A stretch of DNA of 64,000 nucleotides from Clarireedia homoeocarpa (taxonomy: Eukaryota; Ascomycota; Leotiomycetes; Helotiales; Rutstroemiaceae). Shown here piece by piece: positions 1 to 11,947 of the stretch (its first letter is position 1; each line of letters begins with the position of its first letter). The notes under the pieces are model-generated. The model was not told the origin of the DNA, ran no database searches, and saw only the letters and a list, made by a program, of their open reading frames with translations. The stretch covers positions 1,352,690 to 1,416,689 of the forward strand of contig LNKV01000005.1 in the NCBI GenBank assembly GCA_001465935.1. Reading direction: 5' to 3'. The position numbers and the translations under genes are program-made.

Positions 1-1481
1 TCCCATCCCATCAGTCAGAGCTGATGAGCAGGCCCCTCAAAGTCGAAACACCATTACCAACTCCGGGACTGCCCAATAAAACATATAACCAATCTTAAAA
101 CAAGGTGGTAACACTTCTTCTATGGCACCAGAACCTCGACTTGGTTGCATCAACCGGCAGATCATTTATGCCACTTGGCATGAAATCACCGTATACGCTC
201 ATATCGACTTTGATATTGTTTGCGAGCTTCCGGCCTTGACCATATTCCCTATCGTGTCATCGGCGCACATATGTGTCTTAGATTATATTATGTGCAGCAT
301 GAAAGAAAGGGACTTGCTAGGTGGGTAGGAGGTGGGTAAGTAGTGTAGATGTTAAGTAAATTGCTCCTTCCTGATCTGCTGGTTTCACTTGTTCGGTTCT
401 ACCCGTATGTCATGATTCGAGTCCTTTTGCGAGATAGGATCACCTCCGTAGAGATCCTGCGCTATCACAGGTCATAGAATCCGTGACAGAGGCAAGGGAA
501 CAGGAACGGCGGCAGGGTGATGTTCGGAGAAGACTCTTCCAATAACGGAGGAACCCAACCGGTGTATGGGCTGCGTTCTGCATCGGTGGAAGCGAGGAAA
601 AGGACATGGAGATTGAGGAGAAAGGGGGAGAAACGGGGAGAAACGGGGAGACAACGGGCATGATATCCATCCGGGCCGTGAGGGAGAGCAGCAGAAGGAA
701 TGTTTAGATGCAGCTGCCTTTTGCAAACCTTACCAGACCCAACCAAGACCCAACCAAGACCCAATCAGGGCCTAGTCATGACCCAACCAGACCGCACTCT
801 ACATGATACATAGACCCGGCCTACTTGGTGCAAACGACTAGCAGGCAGTTGTCGTTGCGTGCATGTATACAAGTACAAGTATAAGACTAATACGACTAAT
901 GCGACTAATACGACTACTGCAATAAGACTACTCGGGACTTCATCTCTCTACTTTCGTACCTGGCAAGGTTGAAATATCAAATATCAAATATCAAATATCA
1001 AATATTCCCCTCTCGCTTTCCAAGCCACTTTTAGAACCACGGGACTACTCCCTCCCATCCCCAACAACTCGCGCAAAACTCACGCCGCACACCTACCTAC
1101 CTACATTGATCCTTTAACGACCTGTGTTGCAGATCAATCACTCCAATACCCTATTTCAAGCCCTACCGTACTCATACCGACTTTCCGAAAGATTGGATCT
1201 TCCTCTGCTTTGGGAACAAAATCTTGTTGACTCTAATCAAAGGACACGGGAATACCACGTCCACCCATCCTTCTCACACCTCCTCTCCCCATATTAAATT
1301 CGTTTGCGCCTGTCCCTCCACGAACGAAATCTCCGATCATAGTTCATAGACCACACTGCGCAATACACTTCACACTCCTCATTCACAAACCCATCCTTCA
1401 TTCATCTGGCGCAACCTAAATTTTCACCCGTCAACCACATTCGAAAAGAAAATCAAACAGTCGCGCGAAACATACACGAAG
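1..1481. other. Intergenic / 5' leader of the SDR gene
   Basis: No convincing gene is seen. Short direct repeats lie near 630-650 (units of AAACGGGGAG) and 730-772 (CCAAGACCCAA-type). Positions 971-1006 hold five tandem AAATATC-type 7-mers. From about 1010 the plus strand becomes pyrimidine-rich, as is usual for fungal promoters and leaders, and this continues to the ATG at 1482. Open frames on the minus strand at 440-764 have low-complexity Ser/Pro composition and no family resemblance. Confidence 0.6.
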
Positions 1482-2814
1482 ATGGCGGAGAAGCCAGCGG
1501 TTCTCATCATCGGCGGTCTTGGATACATAGGTCGTTTCCTCGCATTACATATTCACAAAAACAATCTCGCATCAGAAGTTCGGATTGTGGATAAAGTGCT
1601 GCCACAGTTAGCATGGCTGGCACCAGAGTTCGCAGAGGCGTGCTCGAATGACAAATTCGTGCAAGCTGATGCTAGTAAAGAGCGTATGTTTGTGGATTTC
1701 TACAGTGTCTTCTACTCTAAATCTGCTTGTCTAACATCCTTCGTGCATCCGAATAGAATCAATGTCGAGGATCTTTGATCGCGCAAATGGGAAACAGTGG
1801 GATTATGTCTTCAACTGCGGGGGAGAGACTCGATACTCGCAGGAGGATGAAGTTTACAAAGTGCGCTCTCTTGCACTGAGTGTCGCGGTGGGCAAGGAGG
1901 CTGCGAAGAGAGGTGTGAAAGCTTTCGTAGAACTAAGTACGGGGATGGTATACAAATCGGATTCATCGCCAAGTAAAGAAGGCGACAAGCTGAAGCCATG
2001 GAGCAAGATTGCCGTCTTCAAACTGCAGGCTGAGGAGGAATTGGCCAAAATTGAGGGGTAGGTCTTCATTTCTCGTTTTGGTATTTGAAATGGTTGGGAG
2101 GGGTCATGAGGGGCTCCCCAAGGACAACTATAGACACCTTACTTTCTTTCATGCAATGATTGCTAATAAGATTTTAGGCTCAACCTCATCATCGTTCGTC
2201 TCGCGCACGTATACGGCGAGTATGCCTCCCAATTCATCCCTACAGCTCTTACAATGGCACGCATCTATCAGCATCTTCAGGAGGAAATGAAATGGTTATG
2301 GACAAAGGACTTGCGCGTCAATACTGTAGAGATCAAAGACGTCTGCCGTGCACTCTGGGCCATTGTCGAATGGTACGCTGTTGCTAACAAGCCTAATTGG
2401 GACGAGACAACGATGGGCAAAATCCCCACCTTCAATGTGGTGGACAAGGGAGAAACGTCGCAAGGGACCCTAGCCGAACTCATTGGTGATATTTTTGGCA
2501 TCAAGACTGGCTTCCAAGGACAGATTATTAGCACATTCGCGAAACTGAATATTGACAGTGTTGTGGATGATGTCAATGACGAGGTCCTTGGTCCATGGGC
2601 GGAATTACTCGAACAAGCAGGTATTACACGGCCAGGCCCTCTTACCCCATTCATGGAGAAGGAGTTGTTGAAAGATACCGACTTAAGTATGGATGGCAGC
2701 AGACTTGAAAAGGTGGTTGGCTTCAAATATGAGAACCCCAAACTTACCAAGGAGTTGATGCAAGGCATGATTGATAGTTACATCAGAATAGGTTGGTGGC
2801 CTGTTGCAAAATAG
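1482..2814 (+). CDS. Extended SDR / NAD-dependent epimerase-dehydratase family protein
   Basis: The model joins exons 1482-1683, 1757-2057 and 2178-2814 and gives 379 aa. Both introns have clean signals (GTATGT...TAG; GTAGGT...TGCTAAT...TTTTAG). The N-terminus carries the Rossmann dinucleotide motif GGLGYIG (residues about 10-17), followed by an acidic strand-2 end, as in NAD(P)-binding short-chain dehydrogenases of the extended type. The STGMVY segment matches the conserved Ser/Thr active-site strand, and LIIVRLAHVYGEY matches the later R-x-x-x-VYG strand of epimerases. The usual catalytic YxxxK is not present: the aligned pentapeptide reads IAVFK, so the Tyr is replaced by Ile while the Lys is kept. 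The substrate is unknown, and the protein may be an atypical SDR that binds nucleotide but acts as a poor or altered enzyme. It is transcribed away from the left edge with a long CT-rich leader. Confidence 0.85.
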
Positions 2815-4413
2815 ACACACTCATCCTCTTTCCACAACCATCTGTCTTGTTCCCAGTATCGATATTTCCTACCTTCCAGAGGATAAGATTTTCATTCAGT
2901 ATATATATATATCCCTTCTTACTGCTATGGAATGACCCCAAGGACAACACACCAACCCTGGGACCAGGAGGCCGCTACGCAGGACAAATGATAAATCCAT
3001 ACCGACTTCCTCACCTATTATCAAACCAAACTCAACCCCAGGGTCAAACCCACAACGAAGTAACGATGAACGAGCAACGGACGCGAAACCAATGAAACCA
3101 ATCCATACCCACTACGCCTAAAAGTCAACCTTACGATTGCTTCATTCAGCCCAGCTATACATCTGCTTTTCCGCTTGCTTGCTTTCTTTTCTTGCCTAGT
3201 GTAGTTACTTTACGTTACCTTTACCTTTACTTATATTACTCTACTTTACATTCATATCCCCGCCGTGCGCGCAGATCGCATCTTTTAATGATACCAGAGA
3301 TTGTGCCTTTTTATTCTACGTTGTGGTTTTTTCTTCATCCGATTTGCTATCCATACTACATCCATTTCTTGCATATCGGCTCACTTTTTTTTATTCTTCT
3401 ATCTTTTGTACATTTCCTTTTTGCCTTTTGCTATCTATCAGATGAGACGGGAATGGAAGGTGGGCAGCGACAAGAATTTACAGAAGCCGGAAAGGGGATG
3501 AGGGCGCAGTGCAGTGCAGTGCAGCCTAAGGTGTGAAACTGCTAGAGGAGAAATTATAGGGGAGGAGTAAACATGTATTTGTACGTACTCGCTGTATACA
3601 TACATACAATACATTCCAATAAGTTACAACATAACTATCACATAGTTCTACCGAATACTTACCATCGACCGCCTAGCACAATTAAAAGTAGACCGACCCA
3701 TTGACTACGTGGTGGGCGCCTCGCCCTGTGCGCTGGTGGTCCCCCATTCCGGCAGTCCTCTAGTGTGATGTGCGAACTACCGACTCGACTACTATCCCCA
3801 TCTATCTAGCCACGTATCAATCGATAGCCCGTCCACATCAAGTACGATATAGTGACTGACAGCAGTATACATACTCACTCACCCACACCTCAACAAATAC
3901 GCACTCTACCACTCTCTCCACCCCTCCCCCGATACAGCAGCTGCAAACATTCATCCTTAATAATCACAATCACCACGAATAACCAAGCAGTCTCAAAAAT
4001 ATATTATATTCCAATTCAAATCAAGTGTCCATATGCTAATCCCAATCCGTAACTGTACCCCCAACTTTCCAAATACCAATATCATATCCAAGATCCAATT
4101 TCATTCGCCTCGCTATTCCTGAAAGGCTTCGAGCAGTAAATAAAAAGTAAATAAAAAAGAGAAAGACGAGTAGTATAAACACAATCGGTATCTCAACATA
4201 TATTAGAACTCGTCAACCGATAAGTATCAAACTCATCGAATGATCGAGCTTTGCTAGACTAGAGCACTAGCCAAAATGCTCCCGGAGATAGATAAGATAG
4301 GAGACCAAGTAGATTCGATATCAAAAACGCCTACGCTGTGCATAATCTTTCAAACCAATCCTTCAATGCATATGACGTTGAGCATCTAACCAACCAAACT
4401 ATAAATCAAGATA
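2815..4413. other. Intergenic, convergent 3' flanks of SDR and ATG22
   Basis: This stretch lies between two convergent genes. It is AT/TC-rich with small GCAGT repeats near 3508-3524 and no recognisable coding sequence or RNA. It probably holds both 3' UTRs. Confidence 0.5.
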
Positions 4414-6645
4414 TCACATCGTTCTTCCCCTCTCATCCTCGCTCCCAGCGTGTCGTTCCTCATCGTCCGCACCTCTTATACTTGCCACTGCGCTCGCGGC
4501 CTGACTTTCTCTGACTCGGAAACCCTCGATGACTTCTGCCAGCTTGGCGCCTTCGGTCTTGCCGCGCTCGACATTGACGAAGTAGATTAAGGGTGCGGGT
4601 AAGCCGACAAGGACGGCCAGAAACCAGAAGGCTGGTCTGATTTCCCCAGTGTGATCCACGATGGCGCCTACGACTGCTGGTCCGAACACACTGGATCCTT
4701 TATCGGTGATGGCGTATAGTGCGTAGAAAGCTGCTTCAGACCCCGGGGGAATAAGTTCGCCGAAGAGAGACCGACAGTAACTACTAAGCCCACCGAGGAC
4801 GAAACCATAGGCAAAACCGAGTGGATACATCTCCCAGGGCTGTTGAAGGCCAATGACGTTCCAGCGCTTGACCATAGGGATAAAGCCAAGGAGACCGTAG
4901 AGAGGGATTAATTCAAAGATGCAGATGCATGCTAGGATTGTTTGATGCGGTTTTAGGTTTAGAGTACGAGATATGGCGGCCCAGGAAAATGCACCGAGAA
5001 CGCCGGCTGTGGTGGCGATGACGTTGATGAGACCCAGAGCTTCGGGTGCCATGCGCAATTGCGTTTTAGCATATAATACTGCTGTTCCCGAGACCGTGGC
5101 GATGGCGTCAGACAGGAGAAACCATGCTGCAAGGAATAGCGTGATATCTTTTAGACGTCGTGCTAATTTCACAGTTCGCCATAAAGACGCCCATGCATAG
5201 ATGATATACGCAAACCAGCTTCGTGAGCTCTTTGAATCACCGTTTCCAGTCGATGGCAACGGTGGGCCGGGCCTTGGCCGCAGCCACATTGCGGCTGGAA
5301 TTGTAAACAGGAACCACCATAGCCCAACGAAGAATAGTACTAGCCTTAATGAGAACGTTGTACCCTTGAGAAGCCAGATGATCACGATGGATACGCATTG
5401 CAGAAATAGACCAGCGCTGTACCCAATTCCTATTCCCGTCGAAGATATCTGAGTTGACAGCCGAAGCTCCTTTGAAGTTAAGTCTCTCGACTCGGCTGGG
5501 TCAGAGGAATGTGGTAGCAGTGCGCTTCGCTCATCATATGCTTCATTTTCGGGTTCATTCAGCATATGTTCTGGTGGTTGATCATGAATTATGGTAGAGC
5601 GTAGATCCGGTGTGAAATCCGGAGTACCATACTGCGTCTTTGGATGATGTCGAACCAGTAAAGGAAGGAAGGAGTTAAGCAAGACAAAGCTCGCGCCAAA
5701 ACAGGTGTTCGAGATGATCGCCCAAAGTGCACCTAGCAAATAGACTTTCGGCACCACTGTCAAGAATAGCATTGTTGTTATAGAGCCAGCGAATGCGAAA
5801 AATAGTAGCAGTCGTTTGCGATAGTTTCCATGATCCGCCGCGCAGCTAATAGATACCACGAGTATTGCTTGGAATAGAACGCTAAGAGAGAAACTGTACA
5901 TAGCGAAACTAGCGGTGTTTATTTGCATACCCAGGAGGTATACCACACATTGTCCATCTTTCGCAGAGCCGGGATGAAGCCCTGGTGGTGGATGTGATGA
6001 GCTTGAACCGCATGGCATCGTTGGATCTGAAAGTAGGACGCCATTCTCTCTTGCCAATTGCTCCAAAGTGATCGGGATGAACGAGCCTGCAACACCGCTG
6101 TTAGTTCGAACTCGTAGAAAGCTTATAATAAGCTTAACCTAAGCTGCGGTACTGAAACTCCCAGATCTGGAGGTATAGTGCCGTCATTTATAATAAATAG
6201 AATGAGGTTGGCAACCTCTGTCTCTCCTCCAGTGATCTGCCATTGATGGCATCAATCAATGAATGCATCATTGGTACATTCAAATAGCTCAAATAGCTTG
6301 AGCATCACCGGTAACATGAATTAAACGACTCAAAAGAAAACCACAAGACATACCAATACCACATATCACGAAAACCTCTGCAGCGAAGCCATATGCATAC
6401 CAACCCGACAACTCTTTCCGACTCGTTAACCGTGTATCCTCACCCGCATATTGAGCCGGTGCATCTCGATGGGCAGAGCCAATGTCGGGTCCCATACTAT
6501 CGTGATCAACGGAGCTAGACCGTTCGTCATCTGCTTCAAAAGAGGATGAGTGCGATGTGAAGGAGATTTTTGTGCTATTTGAAGGGGCGCGTTGTGGTTC
6601 GGGACGAAGATGAGGCAAAGGAAGCTCGGCTTCGCGAGGAGGCAT
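4414..6645 (-). CDS. ATG22: Autophagy-related protein 22 (vacuolar MFS-like amino acid effluxer)
   Basis: Minus-strand exons 6645-6354 and 6086-4414 give 654 aa; the 267-bp intron runs 6087-6353 (GTATGT...GCAG). The protein begins with a Pro/Ser-rich cytosolic segment. It then has the Atg22 signature where the first helix starts (GWYAYGFAAEVFVICGIG) and continues directly across the splice junction into SFIPITLEQLAREN. About a dozen hydrophobic segments follow, with a long acidic hydrophilic loop around residues 250-300 (EPENEAYDERSALLPH region) before further helices, and a charged C-terminal tail. Atg22 family proteins sit in the vacuolar membrane and export leucine and other amino acids released when autophagic bodies are degraded. 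The length matches filamentous-fungal Atg22 proteins (about 600-660 aa). It is convergent with the SDR gene and divergent from MED14 across a 1.7 kb spacer. Confidence 0.95.
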
Positions 6646-8322
6646 TTGCGCAGCTTGGGCTGGGTTGGCTCGGTTGGGGGTTCGGAGCTAGGTATGTGCT
6701 GAGTTGCTAGGCGCCCAGATACGGACGGACGTACAGTACTGGGGGATCGTAGGGGACCGGTTCCAGTCAAGCCAGTCGTGCCAGTCCGGCAGCTCGATTG
6801 CTTATTGCTCGATCCTTGGAGCGTATGTGTGTGTACGAAGGATATTTCGAGCGTATTGGATTGTATGTACGAAGTAGTTCAGGATTCTCAAAAGTATGGT
6901 ACGGTAGAGGTGGATTTTATTTTTAAAACATCGCGCCAATGACCGGACAACTGGTGAAGCTTTTCATTATCGGTGTGCACTCTCCTGTGGTCGGTCTGTT
7001 CAATATTGTGCTCATGCATAGATCGGCCCTGCGCTGTTGGAGCAATATGTGAAGATATAAAAACATACCTAAATGTGTACGGGTTGTACGTGTTAAGAAT
7101 GATTTGGCGGCGATTTAGTGTAAATGTGCATATGCAAGAAGGCGAGAGAAGAAGGCGAGAAGAAAGCGAGAGACGAGAGCGAGAGAAGAGAGCGAGAGAA
7201 GAGAGGGGAGGGGAGGGGAGGGAAGGGAAGGGAAGCTATTGACAGAAGATATCGAGGTCCAGTATAGTTGATAGACGCTCTAACCTTCGACAAATCCCGA
7301 ATAGCCAGGGGTGGATGGGGATTTTCCTCTCTGCCCAACAGCCCACGAGGTGTGGGAGTGAGGGGAAGCAATCATGGAAGCAAAGGTGTCCAGGAACTCA
7401 CCACCAAAACAATGTCGAGAACAAACGATAACTTATACAAAGCGATATCTCGACAAGTGATCGTGTGTCGTAGAATGCATGCGTTTGACCCGTTCCCTTC
7501 TCACCTCACATATGTCGAGCGATCTTTGGCAGGTCCCGGCTGGTGAACGTGTATGAAAGGACTCGCGAGGCACTGTACTTCGTAGAGTCCGAACAAAAGA
7601 ACAATGAATCGTTTTCCTCGCGCCACCTTTCTTGTCTGCATTGTTTTTCACCGCGGCAAGATAAATCTTCAGATTGTTGGTGTCACATGATGTCGCTCAC
7701 CTTTCGGTTGTACTCGAGTAGGCAAAAGAATGCGCTAAGCAAGAATCCGGCCTAGTACATCCCGTCCGTGATTCCATCGAAAGGAAAGCAGCCCAGCCCG
7801 CCCCATTGATGTTTCTTCGATCTCATACCTCAGAAAATCATCACCAAAACCAATAATTCCGGAACGACCTCTCCAACAACCACCATCTACCTCCCAAATC
7901 CATCCTCCGCACCCAAAGCGCATTAGCAATCAACTGCGAATTCTTCATCCTGGATAATCATCACATTTACGCGACTCGGCCAGTACCCATAAAAAGTAAC
8001 CTAGCCATCCTTTCATGCAAGGTCGCGCTGTGCTTTCTCAACTATACAAAGGAATCATTGGCAATTGTGACCACACCACGAGAATTTAGACCGTCACCTG
8101 TTGCCCTCCAGAGAGCCTTGTAGCTCATCGCGCACATGTTCCCGGGTTATCAGAGATAGCGCATGCGATTTTCCTCTGGGCGCCCCTCTCCGAAAACCGA
8201 ATTATCCAACTCCCACATTGACAGCCAAGATAGAGTCGATAGATCGGACCAAGGTTGAAGGAGGGGCTGAGGGTGCGTCGCAAGGAGGTGGTGATCGAGC
8301 AGGCGAGTCAGGACGAGGAAAC
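6646..8322. other. Divergent promoter region between ATG22 and MED14
   Basis: This 1.7 kb separates two divergent starts. It contains a long GA-rich stretch at 7135-7235. Open frames here (for example 7268-7546) show no conserved motifs. A frame open from 8101 runs into MED14 but has no ATG before 8323, so this part is taken as the leader. Confidence 0.55.
7194..7235 (+). repeat. Homopurine tract with G-runs
   Basis: This is 42 uninterrupted purines, ending in three GGGG and three GGG runs separated by one or two A. The spacing would allow G-quadruplex or triplex (H-DNA) formation. It lies midway between the ATG22 and MED14 starts. Confidence 0.7.
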
Positions 8323-11300
8323 ATGCCAGGCGTCATCATGGAAAGTGAGAGCAGGAACGGGTCACATACCAACCATGATAGAGATCGACGTAACAACCGT
8401 GTCAATGGCGAAGCTTTCGTTTCAGAGAAGGGTCAAGACAAATCGCAGGCGCGAACAGAGACGCAACAGAACATGACACTCGTCAGTCCAGCAGTACCGA
8501 ATGGCATAAATGGCAACTCTAGGGATAAATCAGCGCAGCAACAAAATGACAAGGAAGAGCTCATACCGAAGGAGCTTCTTGAGCGCCACAATGAGTTACC
8601 ATCGGAAATAGACCACATCACTACGGGCTTTGTGCCTTTATCAGATCTTCTAGGCCGTTTATCGCAAATGACGCACAATAAGCTAAGTCAAAAAGTTCTA
8701 GAGGTTGCTCACATGCCGCTACCTCCCTCTACTACAAATGGAAATGCCTCTCATATCACCAAAGACGATGACAATTCGGTCGACAACCTCAACAAAAAAC
8801 TGGTGCTGTTGGACTTTATGCAAGAAACGCATGCCAAATGGGTCAAGGCCCTAGTTATCACGGAATGGAGTAAAAAAGCGGAAGACGTCAGTAAGATCAT
8901 AGATCTGAGGTGGCATCTGGAGAGCAAACGACGTCTATATGATGAGGCTGTGACTACCATGGTAGGGGTAAAGAAACTCCTTAACGGCGCACGAGTACCA
9001 AATCCGGATTTCAAGACTGCCGTTGAAGTACTAACGACAGGCAAAGCCAACTGGATGCCAGACGTATGTAGTCTAATCAAAGAAATACGAGAATGTTGCT
9101 AATTTACACAGCTTGGATACATTGCACCACCTCCGCTTTCACCGAAAGAACTTTTGAGGTCCCTAGAAAAGCTCAACACTCTTCTGTCTATCCGCTTGAA
9201 CATCCACGAGTATGAAAAGATTCCTTATCACTTTAAGAATTATACAATAAAATCTGGTCGTGTTACCTTTACAGTACCTGGAGAGTTTGAAATCGATCTT
9301 ACAATTGCAGATGAGGACCCCGAGTCACAGTTCTGGTTTATCGACTTTCGATTTTTATTCTCACCCACTCTGACTGAACTCGCGCCACGACATCACTACC
9401 ACATCGAAAGTAAAGTCAATGCTGCATTATTGAAGGATGGCCTGGCAGGTTGTTATACATACCTTCACGAGATGGTCTTAACTCATAAGATTAGTGAATT
9501 CAGGCGGCAAGCAGCAGAACTCTCAAGGACGAGATGGATTGACGGCCTAAAGCTTGAACCCCTGCATCGAGCACTCTGCATTCAATATTGGTTGGACCGA
9601 TATGGCAAAAACGGCCCAAGGAGCTGGATTATCTTGGGCGTGCACAGTGGGCGGCGGAAGGACGGTTATCACGATCCTAAGGCGACAAGTCGATTGTTTC
9701 TCAGATGGTTCCGAGACTCAAAAGAGGTCAAAGATGTTGACATTCCTTTTGACACGGTGAATATATCGGCTGAGCAGCTACTAAAAACTGTCATCGCACT
9801 GCATACCAACCACATCTTAAGCTCTACATACAACAAACTAACAAGCAAGCCTATATTCGCCAATAGAGAAGCAGGACTTTCGTTGTCAACTTCAACGGAA
9901 GACCCTAAGGAATCTCAACTCAAGCTGCAACTGACAGAGAAACAGCAAATAACTATTACCATAGAGCCAGTCATGGGGCGGTTCATATTCAGTCCTGCTT
10001 CTCGCATGATTACGCCATGGGAAGCTAAACTCAATGAGCGAAGTCGAGATCCTGCTAACGAGGCTCATAACTACATTGAGAATCTTCGTTGCTTGTCGAT
10101 AGCTGAAGAGCTGGTCAGTCTAGGCACAAGTGTAGGATGGCAGAGAGTAGGACATCCTCGTTTGAGTAATGAGGATCTGAAGCCCATTATCCCCAAGGAT
10201 ACGCTGCAACTCACCTGGTTTAGAAGACCGGGATGGAGGGAAGATTGGCTCATTGCAGTTAGTCTGGGTATGAGTGGGGAGAATTGGTATCTGATAGAAC
10301 TGTATGCATTTCCACGTCAATGACTTATTACCTTTTGCTGATTTTTCTAGGACTAAACAACCACCTACTGGTGCGATGAAGATATCAAGCTCAATCCGGA
10401 TACCGATTAAAGGCGTTTCACCCACACCTACTTATACTTTCATGTCTTCTCTCCATATTTTTGCTGGCGGCCTACTTTCGCACTTCACTAACCTTAGAAA
10501 TCTGTATAAAAGACGGATTCTTCATCGAGTCTGTTCGACTGGGCCCCCGTCTTCAGTCAGACTTCCTTCTATCTACATACGCTTATCTGATCTGTTGCCG
10601 TCGAGAGGCAAGAGTTCATCTGGGAAACACTGGGCACATCAAAACCTCAAGTTGACTTTTCAAGGCTTAGAACCTTTGGTGGTGACGAAGCCTGCCCTCC
10701 CTCCTTCCGAAACGCAAGATACGTTGGATCCGGGTGCACGACCTGTACCCATACCGCAGATTGAACAGAAGGCCACGCTAGTCTCTGAAGCAAGGATGAT
10801 GATTCCAATCTCGGGACTTACCATTTTGAGCGAGAGGATCGACCATGATATTGCGTTCCACGCGAAAACAGGCGCATTTGCATTTAGACTGCGGTCCCAG
10901 GTTGGCGAGTCGGTCATACCGTCTTTAATCGAGCGTTTGAGTCAGATTGAACGTCTAGTCAGTTTCTCCGCGGTCATACGCAAACATGAAAAAGTCCTCA
11001 AATGCGACTCGACGTCCCTAAAGGAGATTACTTTTTCTTATGGTATGGCCACCCCTGAACAGTCTGGAACTGCCATGGATATTGATGAACCCACGAATCG
11101 GAGCTACAAAGTCATAGTGGATCTCAGTTCAATGGAAGGGAAGATGAAGCTCACTTTGGAGAGCGGCAACCCTCACATACGTGTTTTGGATGCGCTGGAT
11201 AAAGTTCTAAATAGCAATAAAGGTCTTGATGGCGTGGCTAATCTCTTACCACAAACGCTCTATCCTCTTCGAGCGTTTGATACCATTGAAGATAATTGGG

Positions 11301-11947
11301 GTCCTCTTTACCCAAGTGGAGAGGTGTTTATCTTCGTTCGAGCCTTCGAATGGTACAATCTTCGCTACGTCCTGAAGTCCAACACACCTAACGTTCCTCC
11401 TCGAAAGATCTCATTTGATATCAAGATGAACCATCGAAGAGGGGTGCCATGGTGGTTTGTGCGTCGAAGCGACAAGCGAGAACCTACTCCTGACGACGAA
11501 ATCGACGCACAACTGAAATCCGTGTGGAACTTCTCTGGTCCTAACTGGAGAGGAATGCGCAGTAGCGCAGTAGCAAGGTATCAAGGTATCGAGATGTGTC
11601 TGCAGAAGATAGACGAGGTCATCCGAAGTATTTCTCTAGATGACCTTGCCCCTTTGGCAGCGCAACCGCCTGAATCCAAGGGTCAAGCTCAAGCTGTTGG
11701 GCAGCAGCCTGGTCAAAATCAACAACAAATGCGTCTACAGCAACAAGCGCGTCAACTCCAATTACCGACACCAGGCCATTCGCAACCTCACAGTCAAGGT
11801 AGTAGTCAGGGCCATCAACAACAACGAATGCCTACACCGAACATGACGATGAACATGGCTATGAATCAAAACCAGCTAAAGAGGAAACCGTCAAGTCAAA
11901 ATGTCAATCCTAGGAGCGGTAAGAGGGAAGTCGTGGAAATCGATTAA
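8323..11947 (+). CDS. MED14: Mediator complex subunit 14 (Rgr1)
   Basis: The exons 8323-9063, 9112-10301 and 10351-11947 give 1175 aa; the two introns are 48 and 49 bp. The first in-frame ATG is at 8323 (MPGVIMES). The Med14 N-terminal domain follows the hydrophilic leader: the segment around ITTGFVPLSDLLGRLSQ, then LDFMQETHAKWVKALVITEWSK, which is highly conserved in Med14. The middle half contains WFIDFRF and the RWIDGLKLEPLHRALCIQYW segment. The C-terminus is Gln-rich and low complexity (about residues 1070-1160). Med14 is the backbone subunit linking the head, middle and tail modules of Mediator in the nucleus, and so couples transcription factors to RNA polymerase II. The length fits filamentous-fungal Med14 (about 1,000-1,200 aa). 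Confidence 0.95.

Noticed and set aside
8101..8322. An N-terminal extension of MED14 upstream of 8323
   Set aside because: The frame is open but has no ATG there. The first in-frame ATG at 8323 gives a sensible start.
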